52,663 bases of DNA, from assembly GCA_903863195.1 (NCBI GenBank), contig CAIPAY010000122.1, positions 1-52,663 of the forward strand, read 5' to 3'. Every line of letters starts with the position of its first letter. Positions within the stretch are counted from its first letter, which is position 1. Source of the stretch: an uncultured Holophagaceae bacterium (lineage in GTDB: Bacteria; Acidobacteriota; Holophagae; Holophagales; Holophagaceae). This document shows positions 42,756 through 51,417 of this stretch, in pieces. Both the position numbers and the translations under genes were made by a program. The notes below the pieces were generated by a model, which saw only the letters and a program-made list of their open reading frames with translations, searched no databases and was not told where the DNA came from.

Positions 42756-42835
42756 CCAGTGAGGAACGGTGAGGGCCGGTGAGACGGTCCTTAGCTCCTG
42801 GCAGTCTCACCGCTCCTCACTGTTCCTCACCGATT
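42756..42835. repeat. word-repeat hairpin element D (CGGTGAGGAA)
   Basis: Three GGTGAG words at 10-base spacing (from 42757) are mirrored by CTCAC words (to 42833), giving arms of roughly 30 bases with a few mismatches around a 20-base centre. It is built like elements A-C but with a different word. It is the main content of the 396-base gene-free stretch between the regulator and tRNA-Ile; the other contents are the hairpin at 42608 and the tRNA terminator at 42962. Confidence 0.8.
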
Positions 42836-42961
42836 TTCTTTAGTCTTATTGTCCTTGTGGCCCTGGCAGCGGGGTTCGCGCGGAAGATGAGGAGAACAGG
42901 GTTCCCAGGCTCGAACCTCCACACTAAAACGCGGTAAACCAAAAAATTGAATCAGTTTAAA

Positions 42962-42990
42962 CAGCGGAATCGCCGCAGGCGATTCCGCTG
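42962..42990 (-). terminator. terminator of tRNA-Ile
   Basis: A 13-bp perfect stem CAGCGGAATCGCC with its complement and a 3-base loop, then TTTAAA on the minus strand, 4 bases beyond the tRNA CCA end. Confidence 0.85.
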
Positions 42991-42993
42991 AGT

Positions 42994-43069
42994 TGGTGGC
43001 CCCGCAGGGGTTCGAACCCTGGACCAAGCGGTTATGAGCCGCCAGCTCTGACCACTGAGCTACAGGGCC
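42994..43069 (-). tRNA. tRNA-Ile2 (CAU, lysidine-modified)
   Basis: A 76-base cloverleaf on the minus strand starting GGCCCTGTAGCTCAGTGG, with anticodon loop CTCATAA, variable region CTTGGTC and encoded CCA. It closely resembles bacterial tRNA-Ile2 (GGCCCCTTAGCTCAGTGGTT... type), whose CAU anticodon C is changed to lysidine by TilS to read AUA. The acceptor stem GGCCC, with GGGCC opposite, separates it from tRNA-Met. Confidence 0.9.
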
Positions 43070-43105
43070 AGCATCAGTGTAGCAAGGGCTGGCGGCCGGA
43101 CCGGG

Positions 43106-43729
43106 TCACAGCCCGCGGAGGATGCGCCCGCCGATGGCAAAGTCGAGCAGTTGCAGCAGGCGGTCGGCCAGGGCAGGGAGGTCCCGCGCCTCCAGCAGGA
43201 ACTGCCGCTCCGTGGGCTCGAAGTCCAGGGCCATGGCCAGGGTGTTCAGCCGGCCCACATCCTCCAGAGGGAGGTCCAGCAGCTCCTGCATCTGGGTCTC
43301 GATGCCCTCGGACCTGGCGTAGAGCTGGAGCGTGTCCATCAGGCGGCGGCGGTGGGGACCAGGCCAGAGGACCGCCGACTGGAAAGGCAGCACCTCGATC
43401 TGGGCCTGGCGGAAGGGCTTGCCTGGAGCTTCCCCAAGGATGCGGACCGCTTCCTTGCCCTGCAGCAGAAGGTTCCAGCGTCCTCCGGTGAGCGGCTCGG
43501 CCCGCACCACCTCGGCCAGGCACCCGACCTCGAAGATGGGGGCGGTTTCCCCCAGAGAGCCGGGCTCGGGGTTCTCCCGCATCAGGGCGATCACCAGATG
43601 CTGGTGGGAGTTGAGCACCTCGATGGTCAGTTCCTGGTAGCGCGGCTCAAACACCTGCAGGGGCAGGAAGGTCTGCGGAAACAGCACGACCTGGGGCAGG
43701 GGAAAGAGAGGGAGAATGGCTGGTAGCAT
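43106..43729 (-). CDS. LON substrate-binding domain protein
   Basis: The 207-residue protein is a stand-alone N-terminal LON domain: LPLFPLPQVVLFPQTFLPLQVFEPRYQ, then IALMRENPEP, GCLAEVVRAEPL and GGRWNLLLQGKEAVRIL. The AAA+ and protease domains of Lon are absent. Such proteins are common but poorly understood; binding of unfolded peptides is inferred from Lon. The ATG was chosen because it starts the domain properly; the gene is divergent from kdsD with 36 bases between starts. Confidence 0.9.
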   Translation of the reverse strand: MLPAILPLFPLPQVVLFPQTFLPLQVFEPRYQELTIEVLNSHQHLVIALMRENPEPGSLGETAPIFEVGCLAEVVRAEPLTGGRWNLLLQGKEAVRILGEAPGKPFRQAQIEVLPFQSAVLWPGPHRRRLMDTLQLYARSEGIETQMQELLDLPLEDVGRLNTLAMALDFEPTERQFLLEARDLPALADRLLQLLDFAIGGRILRGL

Positions 43730-43765
43730 GAACACCTTGCTCGTAACTGCATCGGAGTAACCGCT

Positions 43766-44752
43766 GTGAAGGATAAGAACCAGGGCACAGAACCTCTCAC
43801 GGTCGGAAATGCCGTGCTGGCTGCGGCCCGGGCCGCCCTTGCGGAACTGCAGGAATCCTGGGAGCCGAGTCAGGTCGTGGCTTGGACCCAGATGGTGCTG
43901 GGCCGGTCCGGGCGGGTGGTCCTCACCGGCATGGGCAAGTCCGGTCTGGTGGCCCAGAAGATTGCCGCCACGCTGGCTTCCACGGGCTGCCCCAGCTTCT
44001 TCCTCCATCCCGCCGAGGCGCTGCACGGGGACCTGGGGATGGTCACGGCCCAGGACTCGGTGCTGGCCCTCTCGAACAGTGGGGAGAGCGAAGAGGTGGT
44101 CCGCCTGCTGCCCAGCCTGCTCCGCCTCGGCATTCCCCTGGCTGCCATCACCGCCCGGCCCGACAGCAGCCTGGCCCAGGCCGCGCAGTGGTCCTTCACT
44201 TACCGGCTTCCGGAGGGGGAGGGCTGTCCTCTGGAACTGGCCCCCATGGCCAGCACCACCCTCCAGCTGATCTGGGGTGACCTCCTCTCGGGCTGCCTGA
44301 TGTCCCGGCGCGGGTTTACCAAGGACCACTTCGCCTTGAATCACCCCGCTGGAAGTCTGGGTGTGAAGCTCCTGAAGGTGAAAGCCTTGATGCACTCAGA
44401 GTGGCCTCGGGTCCAGCCCGACGCCTCGCTCACGGACGTGCTTCGGGCTATGACGGGCGGCCGCCTCGGGATGACCACGGTCATGGTGGCCCCACGCCTG
44501 CTTGGAGTCGTCACGGACGGTGATATCCGCCGGGCTCTGGAGCGCGCCGAGCGGGAAGCGGCCAACCCACTGAGCCTGACGGCTGAGCAGATCATGACCC
44601 ACAGTCCCATCACCCTGGACGAGGAAGCCCTGGCCCTGGAGGCCGCCGGCCTCATGGAGGCCCGCAAGATCACTTTTCTGGTCGTGACCCGGGAAGGTCT
44701 GCCTACAGGGGTCCTGCACATCCATGATCTGTTGGAAGCAAAGGTCTTGTGA
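43766..44752 (+). CDS. kdsD: arabinose-5-phosphate isomerase
   Basis: The protein has 328 residues from a GTG with GGAG 8 bases upstream. A SIS sugar-isomerase domain (VVLTGMGKSGLVAQKIAATLASTG; HPAEALHGDLGM; LALSNSGESEEV) is followed by two CBS domains (about residues 205-325). It converts ribulose-5-phosphate to arabinose-5-phosphate for Kdo, a core sugar of LPS. The lptFG gene 75 bases downstream also serves LPS, so the two may be a functional group. Confidence 0.93.
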   Translation: MKDKNQGTEPLTVGNAVLAAARAALAELQESWEPSQVVAWTQMVLGRSGRVVLTGMGKSGLVAQKIAATLASTGCPSFFLHPAEALHGDLGMVTAQDSVLALSNSGESEEVVRLLPSLLRLGIPLAAITARPDSSLAQAAQWSFTYRLPEGEGCPLELAPMASTTLQLIWGDLLSGCLMSRRGFTKDHFALNHPAGSLGVKLLKVKALMHSEWPRVQPDASLTDVLRAMTGGRLGMTTVMVAPRLLGVVTDGDIRRALERAEREAANPLSLTAEQIMTHSPITLDEEALALEAAGLMEARKITFLVVTREGLPTGVLHIHDLLEAKVL

Positions 44753-44790
44753 TTCTTGAATTCGGCCCGTGCACTCCGAGTTAAGGTTAC

Positions 44791-44804
44791 ATAATATACA
44801 TTAT
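44791..44804. promoter_or_regulatory. AT-rich palindrome upstream of lptFG
   Basis: ATAAT-ATAC-ATTAT stands out in very GC-rich DNA, 23 bases before the lptFG start. It could provide the -10 region (CATAAT, TATACAT) or bind a regulator. The right half reads CATTATC, like half a Fur box. No matching -35 is obvious. Confidence 0.4.
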
Positions 44805-44827
44805 CGAAAGCTAAATCAGGACCCACC

Positions 44828-47068
44828 GTGCCCTCGATCTTGACCCGATACGTGCTCCGACGCTGGGCCACCCCCTTCCTTGGAGCGCTCTTCTTTTATG
44901 GCTTCCTGCTCCTCTCGTGGGAGATGGTGACCATCTCGAAGCAGATCTTCTCCCAGGGGGCGCCGCTGCGCTGGTTGGTGCCGCTGCTGCTGACCTCGCT
45001 GCCGGAGAACCTGGGCCTGGTCCTGCCGATGGCGGCCGTGCTGGGCGGCCTGCTGGGGACCCAGCAGCTGATGGAAGGCTCGGAGCTAGTGGCGGCACAA
45101 GGCTTGGGTGCCGGTCGCCGGACCTGGACCGCCCCCTGGGTCCGCATGGCCGTCTGGCTGATCCTGCTGGCGACCCTGAACGCCCACTTTCTCGTCCCCG
45201 CCACCGCCCGGGTCCAGCAGAGCATCCGCGTGAAGATGGCCGAGGAGGCCAAGGCCCGCTTCCTGCGCCCCGGCTCCCCGCCCTGGTTCCCCCCAAGTGC
45301 CCCCAACTCAGCCTTCTGGGTGTCCAGGGAGGGGCAGATTCACATCATGGAATCCACGCCTCAGGGCGTGCAGCACCTCACGGCTTCTTCCATGACCTAT
45401 GCCCTGGAGGCCAAGGCCGACGGTTCCTCGGAGCTGCAACTGCATCTGGCCGGACTGCAGGGCGCCCTCTACCAGACCTCGGGCAGCGGGAGCGTCATCC
45501 ACCTGAGCCAGGAGAAGCAGGTCCTGCGCTTCGGCATTCCGGCGGGGGCTCATCTCTTGCCGCCAACGCCACTTCGGTACGAAAGCTCAGCGGCCCTAAT
45601 CAAGCTGCTGGGAGCGCCATCGGGGGTGCCCGGCACCTCTCCTGAGGCCGCGGAGCTGCGCCTCCAGGCGGCCATGGAGATCTGCCGCCGTACCTCCCTG
45701 CCCCTGGCCTCGGCTGCCCTCCTCCTGCTGGGCATCGCCCTGGGCTTCGGCCACCCCCGCTTCTACCGGGGCGGCGCCATCCTCAAGAGCCTGGGCGTCA
45801 TCATCCTCTACTATCTGGTCATGAAGCACATTGAAAACATGTGGTTGAATGCGCAATTCAAACAGATCTACCCCCTGCTCCTGGTCCCCTTCCCGTTCTT
45901 GATTGCGGGCTGGCTGCTCCTCCACCAGCGCCTCAAGCCCCATCGCTCAGGACGAGCCCTGCGGTGGCTAACCCCCCTGCTGCACCCCTTTCGGGCGGTG
46001 CTCGACCCCCTCCGAAACCGGGTCCGCACGGCCCGGGAGAGCGCCCTTCGCTGGCTGCACGGGAAAGGTACCCAGCATGGGATCCTGCGCCACTGGGCAA
46101 CCCTCTCCTGGTGGGAGAACTGGGCCTCGGCCCTGGGCAGCCTCCTAGTCCTGAACCTCCTGATCGAGTACGCGACCCTGGCTGGAGATCTCTCTAAGAA
46201 TGGTGTCCATTTTGATGTCTTCATTAGGTATTGGTTCTGGAATCTTCCACCTTTCCTGGTGGTCGCCCTGCCCATGGCCTTCCTCCTGGGCACCCTGCTG
46301 GCCCTGTCCGAAGCGGCCCTGCACCGGGAGTGGCTGGCCCTCCGGGCCGGCGGGGTCAGCCTGCTCCGCTGGCTCTGGAGCAGCCGCATGAGCTGGGGCC
46401 TGGTCGCCGTGCTTACCCTGATCCTCCAGGTGGGGCTCGCGCCCATGGCCATGACCCACGCCAACCAGCTTTACCGGCAGATCCTCAAACGCTCCCAGGC
46501 GCCCACGACCAGCCGACCGTGGCTTTATCTTGGCTCCACGGGCGTGCTCTGGCACCTCCAGGCCGAGCAGCGCTGGGGCTTCCCGCTCAAGGCCCCCGGC
46601 GAGGCGCCAATCCTGCTGCACTGGAAGCTCGGCTCAGCCCACACGGAAGCGCTGGCCTGGGGCGGCCTGAGCCTGGTCCAGGGCCCGCCGGCGGACCGGC
46701 TCTTCCCTGCCCGGGCCCTGCGCACGGCGGCCACGGCCGAGGAGGCGCGCACCCTGGATCTCTTCCACTGGCAGACCTGGGCACCGGATCCCGAGCGCGC
46801 CTACATGCTCTGGGGGCGGCTGCTGGGGTGGCTGGCGGGCCCCTGCCTGGTGCTGGCCATGCTCTCCTTCGCCTTCCCAGGTCCCCGCCAGGGCCGGGGT
46901 CAGGCCCTGGGGGCCGGGCTGGTCGCCGGCCTCGTCTTCCTGGGTCTCCAGACCCTCTTCGGGGGCGCGGCCCGCGCCGCGGAGTTCCCCGCCTACTGGG
47001 GTGTGCTGGCGCCCTTGCTGCTGCTGCTGGCCATCTCCCTGCTCCGGCTCCGCCGCCTGAGGACCTGA
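44828..47068 (+). CDS. LptF-LptG fusion: LPS export permease in a single chain
   Basis: The protein has 746 residues from a GTG with AGGA 7 bases upstream. Two LptF/LptG (YjgP/YjgQ) permease units lie in tandem. Unit 1 begins MPSILTRYVLRRWATPFLG and has LPENLGLVLPMAAVLGGLLG, a periplasmic beta-rich section and three closing helices (to about residue 370). Unit 2 starts near WWENWASALGSLLVLNLLIEY and has NLPPFLVVALPMAFLLGTLLAL and a second closing set near PCLVLAMLSFAFPG. LptF and LptG normally are two separate proteins of about 360 residues each that form the membrane part of the LptB2FG ABC transporter. Its stop overlaps the mnmA start (TGATG). Confidence 0.85.
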   Translation: MPSILTRYVLRRWATPFLGALFFYGFLLLSWEMVTISKQIFSQGAPLRWLVPLLLTSLPENLGLVLPMAAVLGGLLGTQQLMEGSELVAAQGLGAGRRTWTAPWVRMAVWLILLATLNAHFLVPATARVQQSIRVKMAEEAKARFLRPGSPPWFPPSAPNSAFWVSREGQIHIMESTPQGVQHLTASSMTYALEAKADGSSELQLHLAGLQGALYQTSGSGSVIHLSQEKQVLRFGIPAGAHLLPPTPLRYESSAALIKLLGAPSGVPGTSPEAAELRLQAAMEICRRTSLPLASAALLLLGIALGFGHPRFYRGGAILKSLGVIILYYLVMKHIENMWLNAQFKQIYPLLLVPFPFLIAGWLLLHQRLKPHRSGRALRWLTPLLHPFRAVLDPLRNRVRTARESALRWLHGKGTQHGILRHWATLSWWENWASALGSLLVLNLLIEYATLAGDLSKNGVHFDVFIRYWFWNLPPFLVVALPMAFLLGTLLALSEAALHREWLALRAGGVSLLRWLWSSRMSWGLVAVLTLILQVGLAPMAMTHANQLYRQILKRSQAPTTSRPWLYLGSTGVLWHLQAEQRWGFPLKAPGEAPILLHWKLGSAHTEALAWGGLSLVQGPPADRLFPARALRTAATAEEARTLDLFHWQTWAPDPERAYMLWGRLLGWLAGPCLVLAMLSFAFPGPRQGRGQALGAGLVAGLVFLGLQTLFGGAARAAEFPAYWGVLAPLLLLLAISLLRLRRLRT

Positions 47069-48204
47069 TGGCCGGGGCCCTGCTCGATCGCACCCTGGCG
47101 CCCCTGCGTTGCCACCCCACCCTGCGCCCGGGCGACCGCGTCCTGGCTGCCATGTCCGGGGGCGTGGACAGCTCGGTCATGGCCGCCCTCCTGCAGCGGG
47201 CCGGGTTCGAGGTGATCGGCGTCTCCATGCAGCTGTTCGACAAGGGAGCCATGGGAGGTTCCACCGGGAAGTGCTGCACTCTGGATGACTTCCAGGACGC
47301 CAGGAGGGTCGCCCACCAGGGCGGCTTCCCCCACTACGTCATGGACTTCGAAGCCCCCTTCCGCCAGACCGTCATCGAGGGCTTCATCCAGAGCTACCTC
47401 GAGGGCGAAACCCCCAGTCCCTGCATCTGGTGCAACCAGCACCTGAAGTTCTCTGCCCTCCTGGAAAGAGCCACCTCCCTGGGAGCAGCTTTCGTCGCCA
47501 CGGGCCACTACGCGGCGATCACCTTTGCCGAGGGTGCCTGGCACCTCCGGAAGGCGCATGACCCGGACAAGGACCAGAGCTACTACCTCTTCCACCACAC
47601 CCAGGCCACCCTGGCCCGGACGCTCTTCCCCTTGGCGCACCTCACCAAGCCCGAGGTCCGCGCCCTCGGGGCCGAGCTGGGCCTCCACTTGGCAGAGAAG
47701 CCAGAGAGCCAGGAGATCTGCTTCGTCACCCAGGACCGCTACGACGCCTTCATCGAGGCAGAGGGTCGGGATCCGGGGCGAGGCGAGGGCGAGGTCCGGC
47801 ATCTGGATGGCCGGGTCCTGGGGCACCACCGGGGCTACTGGCGGCACACCATCGGCCAGCGACGAGGGCTGAGGATCGCGGCCTCAGAGCCCCTCTACGT
47901 GATCCACACCGACCCCGCCAGCAACACGGTCTGGGTGGGGAGCGAGCCGGACCTTTACAGCCGGTACCTGGTGGCTCGGGACCTGAGCTGGGTCCAAGGC
48001 CCGCCGTCCGGCCCCCTTGCCTGCGAGGCCCGCATCCGCAGCCGTGCCCCCGAAGCGGAGGCCCTGGTAATTCCCCTGCCGGACGGCCGCTTCCGCGTGG
48101 CCTTCGCCGAGCCTCAGCGGGCCATCGCCCCGGGTCAGGCCGTGGTCTTCTACCGGGACTGCGAGGTCCTGGGCGGCGGCTGGATCGACCGCCGACCGCT
48201 GTGA
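47068..48204 (+). CDS. mnmA: tRNA-specific 2-thiouridylase
   Basis: The 378-residue enzyme puts sulfur on U34 of Lys, Glu and Gln tRNAs. The PP-loop is AAMSGGVDSSVMA. The catalytic pair is Cys119 in SPCIWCN and Cys218 in SQEICFV. TGHYAAI, DKDQSYYLF and HTIGQRRGL are also typical. The start shares a base with the lptFG stop, so it is coupled to it, although the functions are unrelated. Confidence 0.95.
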   Translation: MAGALLDRTLAPLRCHPTLRPGDRVLAAMSGGVDSSVMAALLQRAGFEVIGVSMQLFDKGAMGGSTGKCCTLDDFQDARRVAHQGGFPHYVMDFEAPFRQTVIEGFIQSYLEGETPSPCIWCNQHLKFSALLERATSLGAAFVATGHYAAITFAEGAWHLRKAHDPDKDQSYYLFHHTQATLARTLFPLAHLTKPEVRALGAELGLHLAEKPESQEICFVTQDRYDAFIEAEGRDPGRGEGEVRHLDGRVLGHHRGYWRHTIGQRRGLRIAASEPLYVIHTDPASNTVWVGSEPDLYSRYLVARDLSWVQGPPSGPLACEARIRSRAPEAEALVIPLPDGRFRVAFAEPQRAIAPGQAVVFYRDCEVLGGGWIDRRPL

Positions 48205-48239
48205 CCCGGGCCCAGCGTGGGCCCAGGTAGCCTGGGCTG

Positions 48240-48776
48240 ATGGTCCCCTACCGCCTCTGGGTGCAAGCCCACCCCTTCCTGTCCGCCGCCTGTCAGTTCG
48301 CGCTCCTGGGCACCCTGGGCGAGGTGCTGGCCGCCAGCCTCAAGTCCCGTCGACCCGCCCTGCCCTGCACCCCCCTGCAGCTGACCGCCAAGGTGCTGGC
48401 CTGGGCCCTGCTGGGACTGGTCATCAAGGCGGGCTTCGTCGGCATGAAGGGCTTCACCCGGGCTCTCCTGGACCACCACATCCTGCCCGCCGCTCTGGCT
48501 TCCGGCTGGGGCTGGGCCCTGGCGCTCTCCACCCTCACCAATGTGTTCTTCGGGCCCCAGATGATGCTGTTCCACCGTCTGGAGGACAACCTCATCCTGG
48601 GGCGCCGGGGCTTCGACGGCATGGCTCTGGCCCTGCGGACCCTGGCCTGGTTCTGGATCCCCGCGCACACCCTGACGTTCAACCTCCCCGCGGAGCTTCA
48701 GGTGGGTCTGGCCGCCCTCTGGTCCCTGGCCCTGGGCCTCATCCTCGGCCTGGCTGCGTCCCGCCGGCGGGCATGA
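48240..48776 (+). CDS. four-helix membrane protein of unknown function
   Basis: The protein has 178 residues with about four hydrophobic helices (FALLGTLGEVLAASL; LAWALLGLVIKAGFVG; WGWALALSTLTNVFFGP; ALWSLALGLILGLAAS). The conserved-looking middle, NVFFGPQMMLFHRLEDN, recalls Mpv17-type proteins, but I cannot confirm the family. It begins 35 bases after mnmA and ends at a tRNA terminator. Confidence 0.65.
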   Translation: MVPYRLWVQAHPFLSAACQFALLGTLGEVLAASLKSRRPALPCTPLQLTAKVLAWALLGLVIKAGFVGMKGFTRALLDHHILPAALASGWGWALALSTLTNVFFGPQMMLFHRLEDNLILGRRGFDGMALALRTLAWFWIPAHTLTFNLPAELQVGLAALWSLALGLILGLAASRRRA

Positions 48777-48779
48777 CAA

Positions 48780-48797
48780 AGCCCCCTTGCGGGGGCT
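48780..48797 (-). terminator. terminator of tRNA-Cys
   Basis: AGCCCCC-TTGC-GGGGGCT, a 7-bp stem followed by TTTG on the minus strand, 4 bases beyond the tRNA end. It overlaps the end of the convergent membrane-protein gene region and could serve both. Confidence 0.75.
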
Positions 48798-48801
48798 GGT
48801 C

Positions 48802-48876
48802 TGGAGGCACCGATCGGATTCGAACCGATGTATACGGGATTTGCAGTCCCGGGCCTTACCACTTGGCGACGGTGCC
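48802..48876 (-). tRNA. tRNA-Cys (GCA)
   Basis: A 75-base cloverleaf on the minus strand starting GGCACCGTCGCCAAGTGG, anticodon loop CTGCAAA, T-arm ATCGGTTCGAATCCGAT and encoded CCA with discriminator U, as in Cys tRNAs. It lies 57 bases downstream of tRNA-Gly. Confidence 0.95.
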
Positions 48877-48906
48877 TTGCGTTGCTGCTATCTGCTTTTC
48901 AAACGA

Positions 48907-48930
48907 CCCGGGCCGCTTACGCGGCCCGGG
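48907..48930 (-). terminator. hairpin between tRNA-Gly and tRNA-Cys
   Basis: CCCGGGCCGC-TTAC-GCGGCCCGGG, a 10-bp perfect stem just after the tRNA-Gly CCA end; the following minus-strand bases are TCGTTT. It may terminate or direct processing. Confidence 0.75.
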
Positions 48931-48933
48931 CGG

Positions 48934-49008
<75 letters not shown>

Positions 49009-49073
49009 ATGAGAGATCAAGACTAGCAATTGCGCGCGCTTCGGTCAACGGAGAATTTGGGACCTGACCCGCC

Positions 49074-49502
49074 TCAGGCTCCGACCCGACAGGCCCGGCA
49101 GAGGCCGAAGAGCAGCAGCTGATGGCGGGTGATGGTGAAGCCCGAGAGCTCCTCAAGGTGGCGCAGGGAGGCCTCCAGACCGCAGGCGTCCACCTCCGCA
49201 GTGCGGCCACAGTGCTCGCACTGAAGGTGGTGGTGGTGGTGCCGGGAGTCGCAGCGGACGAAGCGCATGACCTGGTCGGAGCCGAGGATGCTCTCGGCCC
49301 AGCCTTCATGGACGAACCGCTCCAGGTTCCGATAGACCGTGGGCAGGCCCGAGCGCCGCTCCGGCATGCGCTCCCAGATCTCTTCCACGGTGAGGGGGCG
49401 GTCCGAGTCCTTCAGGACCCGGAGGATGCCCTCCCGCTGGGGCGTCTGCCGCATGCCGGCGGCACGGAGGGACGGGGTTGCGGGAAAGGCTGAGTCGGCC
49501 AT
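49074..49502 (-). CDS. Fur-family metalloregulator
   Basis: The 142-residue protein has an N-terminal winged helix (RQTPQREGILRVLKDSDRPLTVEEIWERM; GLPTVYRNLERF) and a C-terminal dimerisation domain with the metal motif RHHHHHLQCEHCGRTAEV and a second CxxC pair, GLCRACR. Whether it senses iron, zinc or peroxide cannot be decided. Its start is only 9 bases from the start of the divergent kinase, so each promoter must lie inside or across the other gene's 5' end. Confidence 0.9.
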   Translation of the reverse strand: MADSAFPATPSLRAAGMRQTPQREGILRVLKDSDRPLTVEEIWERMPERRSGLPTVYRNLERFVHEGWAESILGSDQVMRFVRCDSRHHHHHLQCEHCGRTAEVDACGLEASLRHLEELSGFTITRHQLLLFGLCRACRVGA

Positions 49503-49511
49503 GGCCCTAGG

Positions 49512-51218
49512 ATGGCAGATTCGGGCACCATGGTTGGCATGCTCCAGCGCACCTGGGACAGCATGAGCTCGGCCGAAGCCGGGTCCTCGTTTCTGCCCCT
49601 CTCCTTCCGGTTCTTCGCCAGCTTCGGCCTGCTGGCGCTCCACGCGGCCCTGCCCAGGGAGGTTCGGGCCGATGGCCCCGGGGAACCGCTCTACCTGGGA
49701 GTGCTCCTGCTCTTTTTCGGTGAGGCGGCCTGGGAGGCGGCCAAGGGGCTGCGCTCCAGGAACCAGCTCTTCCCCACACCCGGGTTTGGCTGGATCCGGT
49801 GGAACCTCCTGCTGGACCTGGCCCTGGTCACCCTGGTCATCGCGTTCCAGGGGGTGACCCAGGAGCGCTTCTCCACCCTCTACATCTTCCCCGTGCTGGC
49901 CTCGGCCTTCTACCTGGGCACTCTAGAGATCGTGGGGGTGGGTGTCCTCTCGGCCATCACCCACGTGACGGTGGTCCTGGGGTTCGCCCATGGCCTCCTG
50001 CCCACCTTCGGGCTGTCCGGCGAGTTCGGCCCCCAGGACTCAGGGCGGGCCTCCTTCATCCTGGGCATTGCGTCGCTGCAGGTCTTCGCTACCACCCTGG
50101 TGGCCGTGCTCATCCGCAGGAACCTCGACCGGCTGCGGACCGACCTCAGCGTCAGCGAAGCCGTGGTGGGGGAGCTCTCCGCCCTGCACGAGCGGGTCGT
50201 GGAGTCCCTGAGCTCGGGGCTCATCACCCTCGACCTGGAGGGCCGGGTCACCTCGGCCAATCCTGCGGCCGAAGCCATTCTAGGAAAGCACATCGCCAAT
50301 GGGGTCGCCATCCAGGAGCTGCTGCCCCTGAGCAGTCCTCTGCCCCTCTACCGGGGGCGCGAGCACCGCTTCGAGGTGGCGCTGCCCCGACCGGAGGGGG
50401 GACGCCAGATCCTGGGCGGCCACCTGGCTGGCCTGCGCGGCGTGAACCGGGAGGAGACCGGCCAGCTCCTGCTGTTCCAGGATCTGACCGACCTGAAGGC
50501 CCTGGAGGAGCGCACCCGCATCAGCGAGAGGCTCGCAGCCATTGGCCAGCTGGCGGCGGGTCTGGCTCACGAGCTCCGCAACCCCATGGCCTCCATCAGC
50601 GGCTGCGTGCAGCTGTTGCAGCGCGAGGACCCGCCCCAGGAGGTCGAGAAGCGGGTCCTGGGCATCCTGGACCGGGAGACCCAACGCGTCGGGGCCATCC
50701 TCTCGGACTTCCTCGATTTCGCCCGACCGGAGGTGCCTGGCGAGTCCCTGCTGTACCTCCCCAAGGTCCTGGAGGAGGCCCGGGCGAGTTGGGAGATGGA
50801 CCCCCGCACCAAGGGGCTGCCCCTGGTCATGGACGACATCGCGGAGGTGAGCTGTCTCTCGGACGCCACGGGGCTTCACCGGCTGCTGCTGAACCTGCTC
50901 GTCAATGCGCGCAAGGCCGTCGAGGGCAGGCCCAGCCCCATGGTGCGCCTGGCCTGCACCCGTCATGAGGAAGGTATCCGCCTCTCGGTGGCCGATAACG
51001 GCTGCGGCATGACCCCCGAGCAGCTGAACCAGCTCTTCGTCCCCTTCGTCGGCAGCTTCCGTGAGGGCACCGGCCTCGGGATGAGCCTGGTCTATCGCTT
51101 CATCCAGGCCATGGGCTGGCGCATCGAAGTGGACAGCGAGCCCGGCCGGGGGACCCTCGTTCAGATTCTGATTCCCCCGGCTCCCCAAGAAGAGCCATTG
51201 GCATCCGGGCCCGTCTAG
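49512..51218 (+). CDS. membrane sensor histidine kinase, PilS/NtrB-like
   Basis: The protein has 568 residues; ATGs at 49530 and 49539 are also possible starts. About six membrane helices (residues 35-205) are followed by a PAS domain (about 220-335; GLITLDLEGRVTSANPAAEAILG), then HisKA with AAGLAHELRNPMASISGCVQ and HATPase with LLLNLLVNARKAVEG, DNGCGMTPEQL and GTGLGMSLVYRF. The architecture is that of PilS-type kinases, which pair with sigma-54-dependent NtrC-like regulators; no regulator gene is next to it. Confidence 0.88.
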   Translation: MADSGTMVGMLQRTWDSMSSAEAGSSFLPLSFRFFASFGLLALHAALPREVRADGPGEPLYLGVLLLFFGEAAWEAAKGLRSRNQLFPTPGFGWIRWNLLLDLALVTLVIAFQGVTQERFSTLYIFPVLASAFYLGTLEIVGVGVLSAITHVTVVLGFAHGLLPTFGLSGEFGPQDSGRASFILGIASLQVFATTLVAVLIRRNLDRLRTDLSVSEAVVGELSALHERVVESLSSGLITLDLEGRVTSANPAAEAILGKHIANGVAIQELLPLSSPLPLYRGREHRFEVALPRPEGGRQILGGHLAGLRGVNREETGQLLLFQDLTDLKALEERTRISERLAAIGQLAAGLAHELRNPMASISGCVQLLQREDPPQEVEKRVLGILDRETQRVGAILSDFLDFARPEVPGESLLYLPKVLEEARASWEMDPRTKGLPLVMDDIAEVSCLSDATGLHRLLLNLLVNARKAVEGRPSPMVRLACTRHEEGIRLSVADNGCGMTPEQLNQLFVPFVGSFREGTGLGMSLVYRFIQAMGWRIEVDSEPGRGTLVQILIPPAPQEEPLASGPV

Positions 51219-51278
51219 CCGTAGACTTCCGACAGCCATCCACTACCAAAACTTCATAGCACACCTTGCAGGGTCCGC

Positions 51279-51292
51279 TTGGCACCTGCCAA
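51279..51292. promoter_or_regulatory. palindrome upstream of hfq
   Basis: TTGGCA-CC-TGCCAA is a perfect 6-bp-arm palindrome in the 199-base gap between the kinase and hfq. It could be an operator. The TTGGCAC resembles a sigma-54 -24 element, but no -12 (TTGC) follows at the right distance. Confidence 0.35.
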
Positions 51293-51417
51293 TGTGGACT
51301 ATCCCCTTCCAGTTCGCGCGGTCGATCCCTCGGGTGCGGCAGTAAAGATCTGAACGGGGGCAGCCCTTGGCTGATGCCTTTGACATCCCTGAACCGCCCG
51401 TTGGGCCAGGATCAAAC

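Noticed and set aside
42880..42925. Additional tRNA-like segment (GGTTCGAGCC on the minus strand)
   Set aside because: A T-loop-like string is present but the flanking stems do not pair and no anticodon arm can be found.
51279..51302. Sigma-54 promoter before hfq (TTGGCAC...)
   Set aside because: The -12 element TTGC is missing at the right spacing; only the palindrome is kept as a feature.
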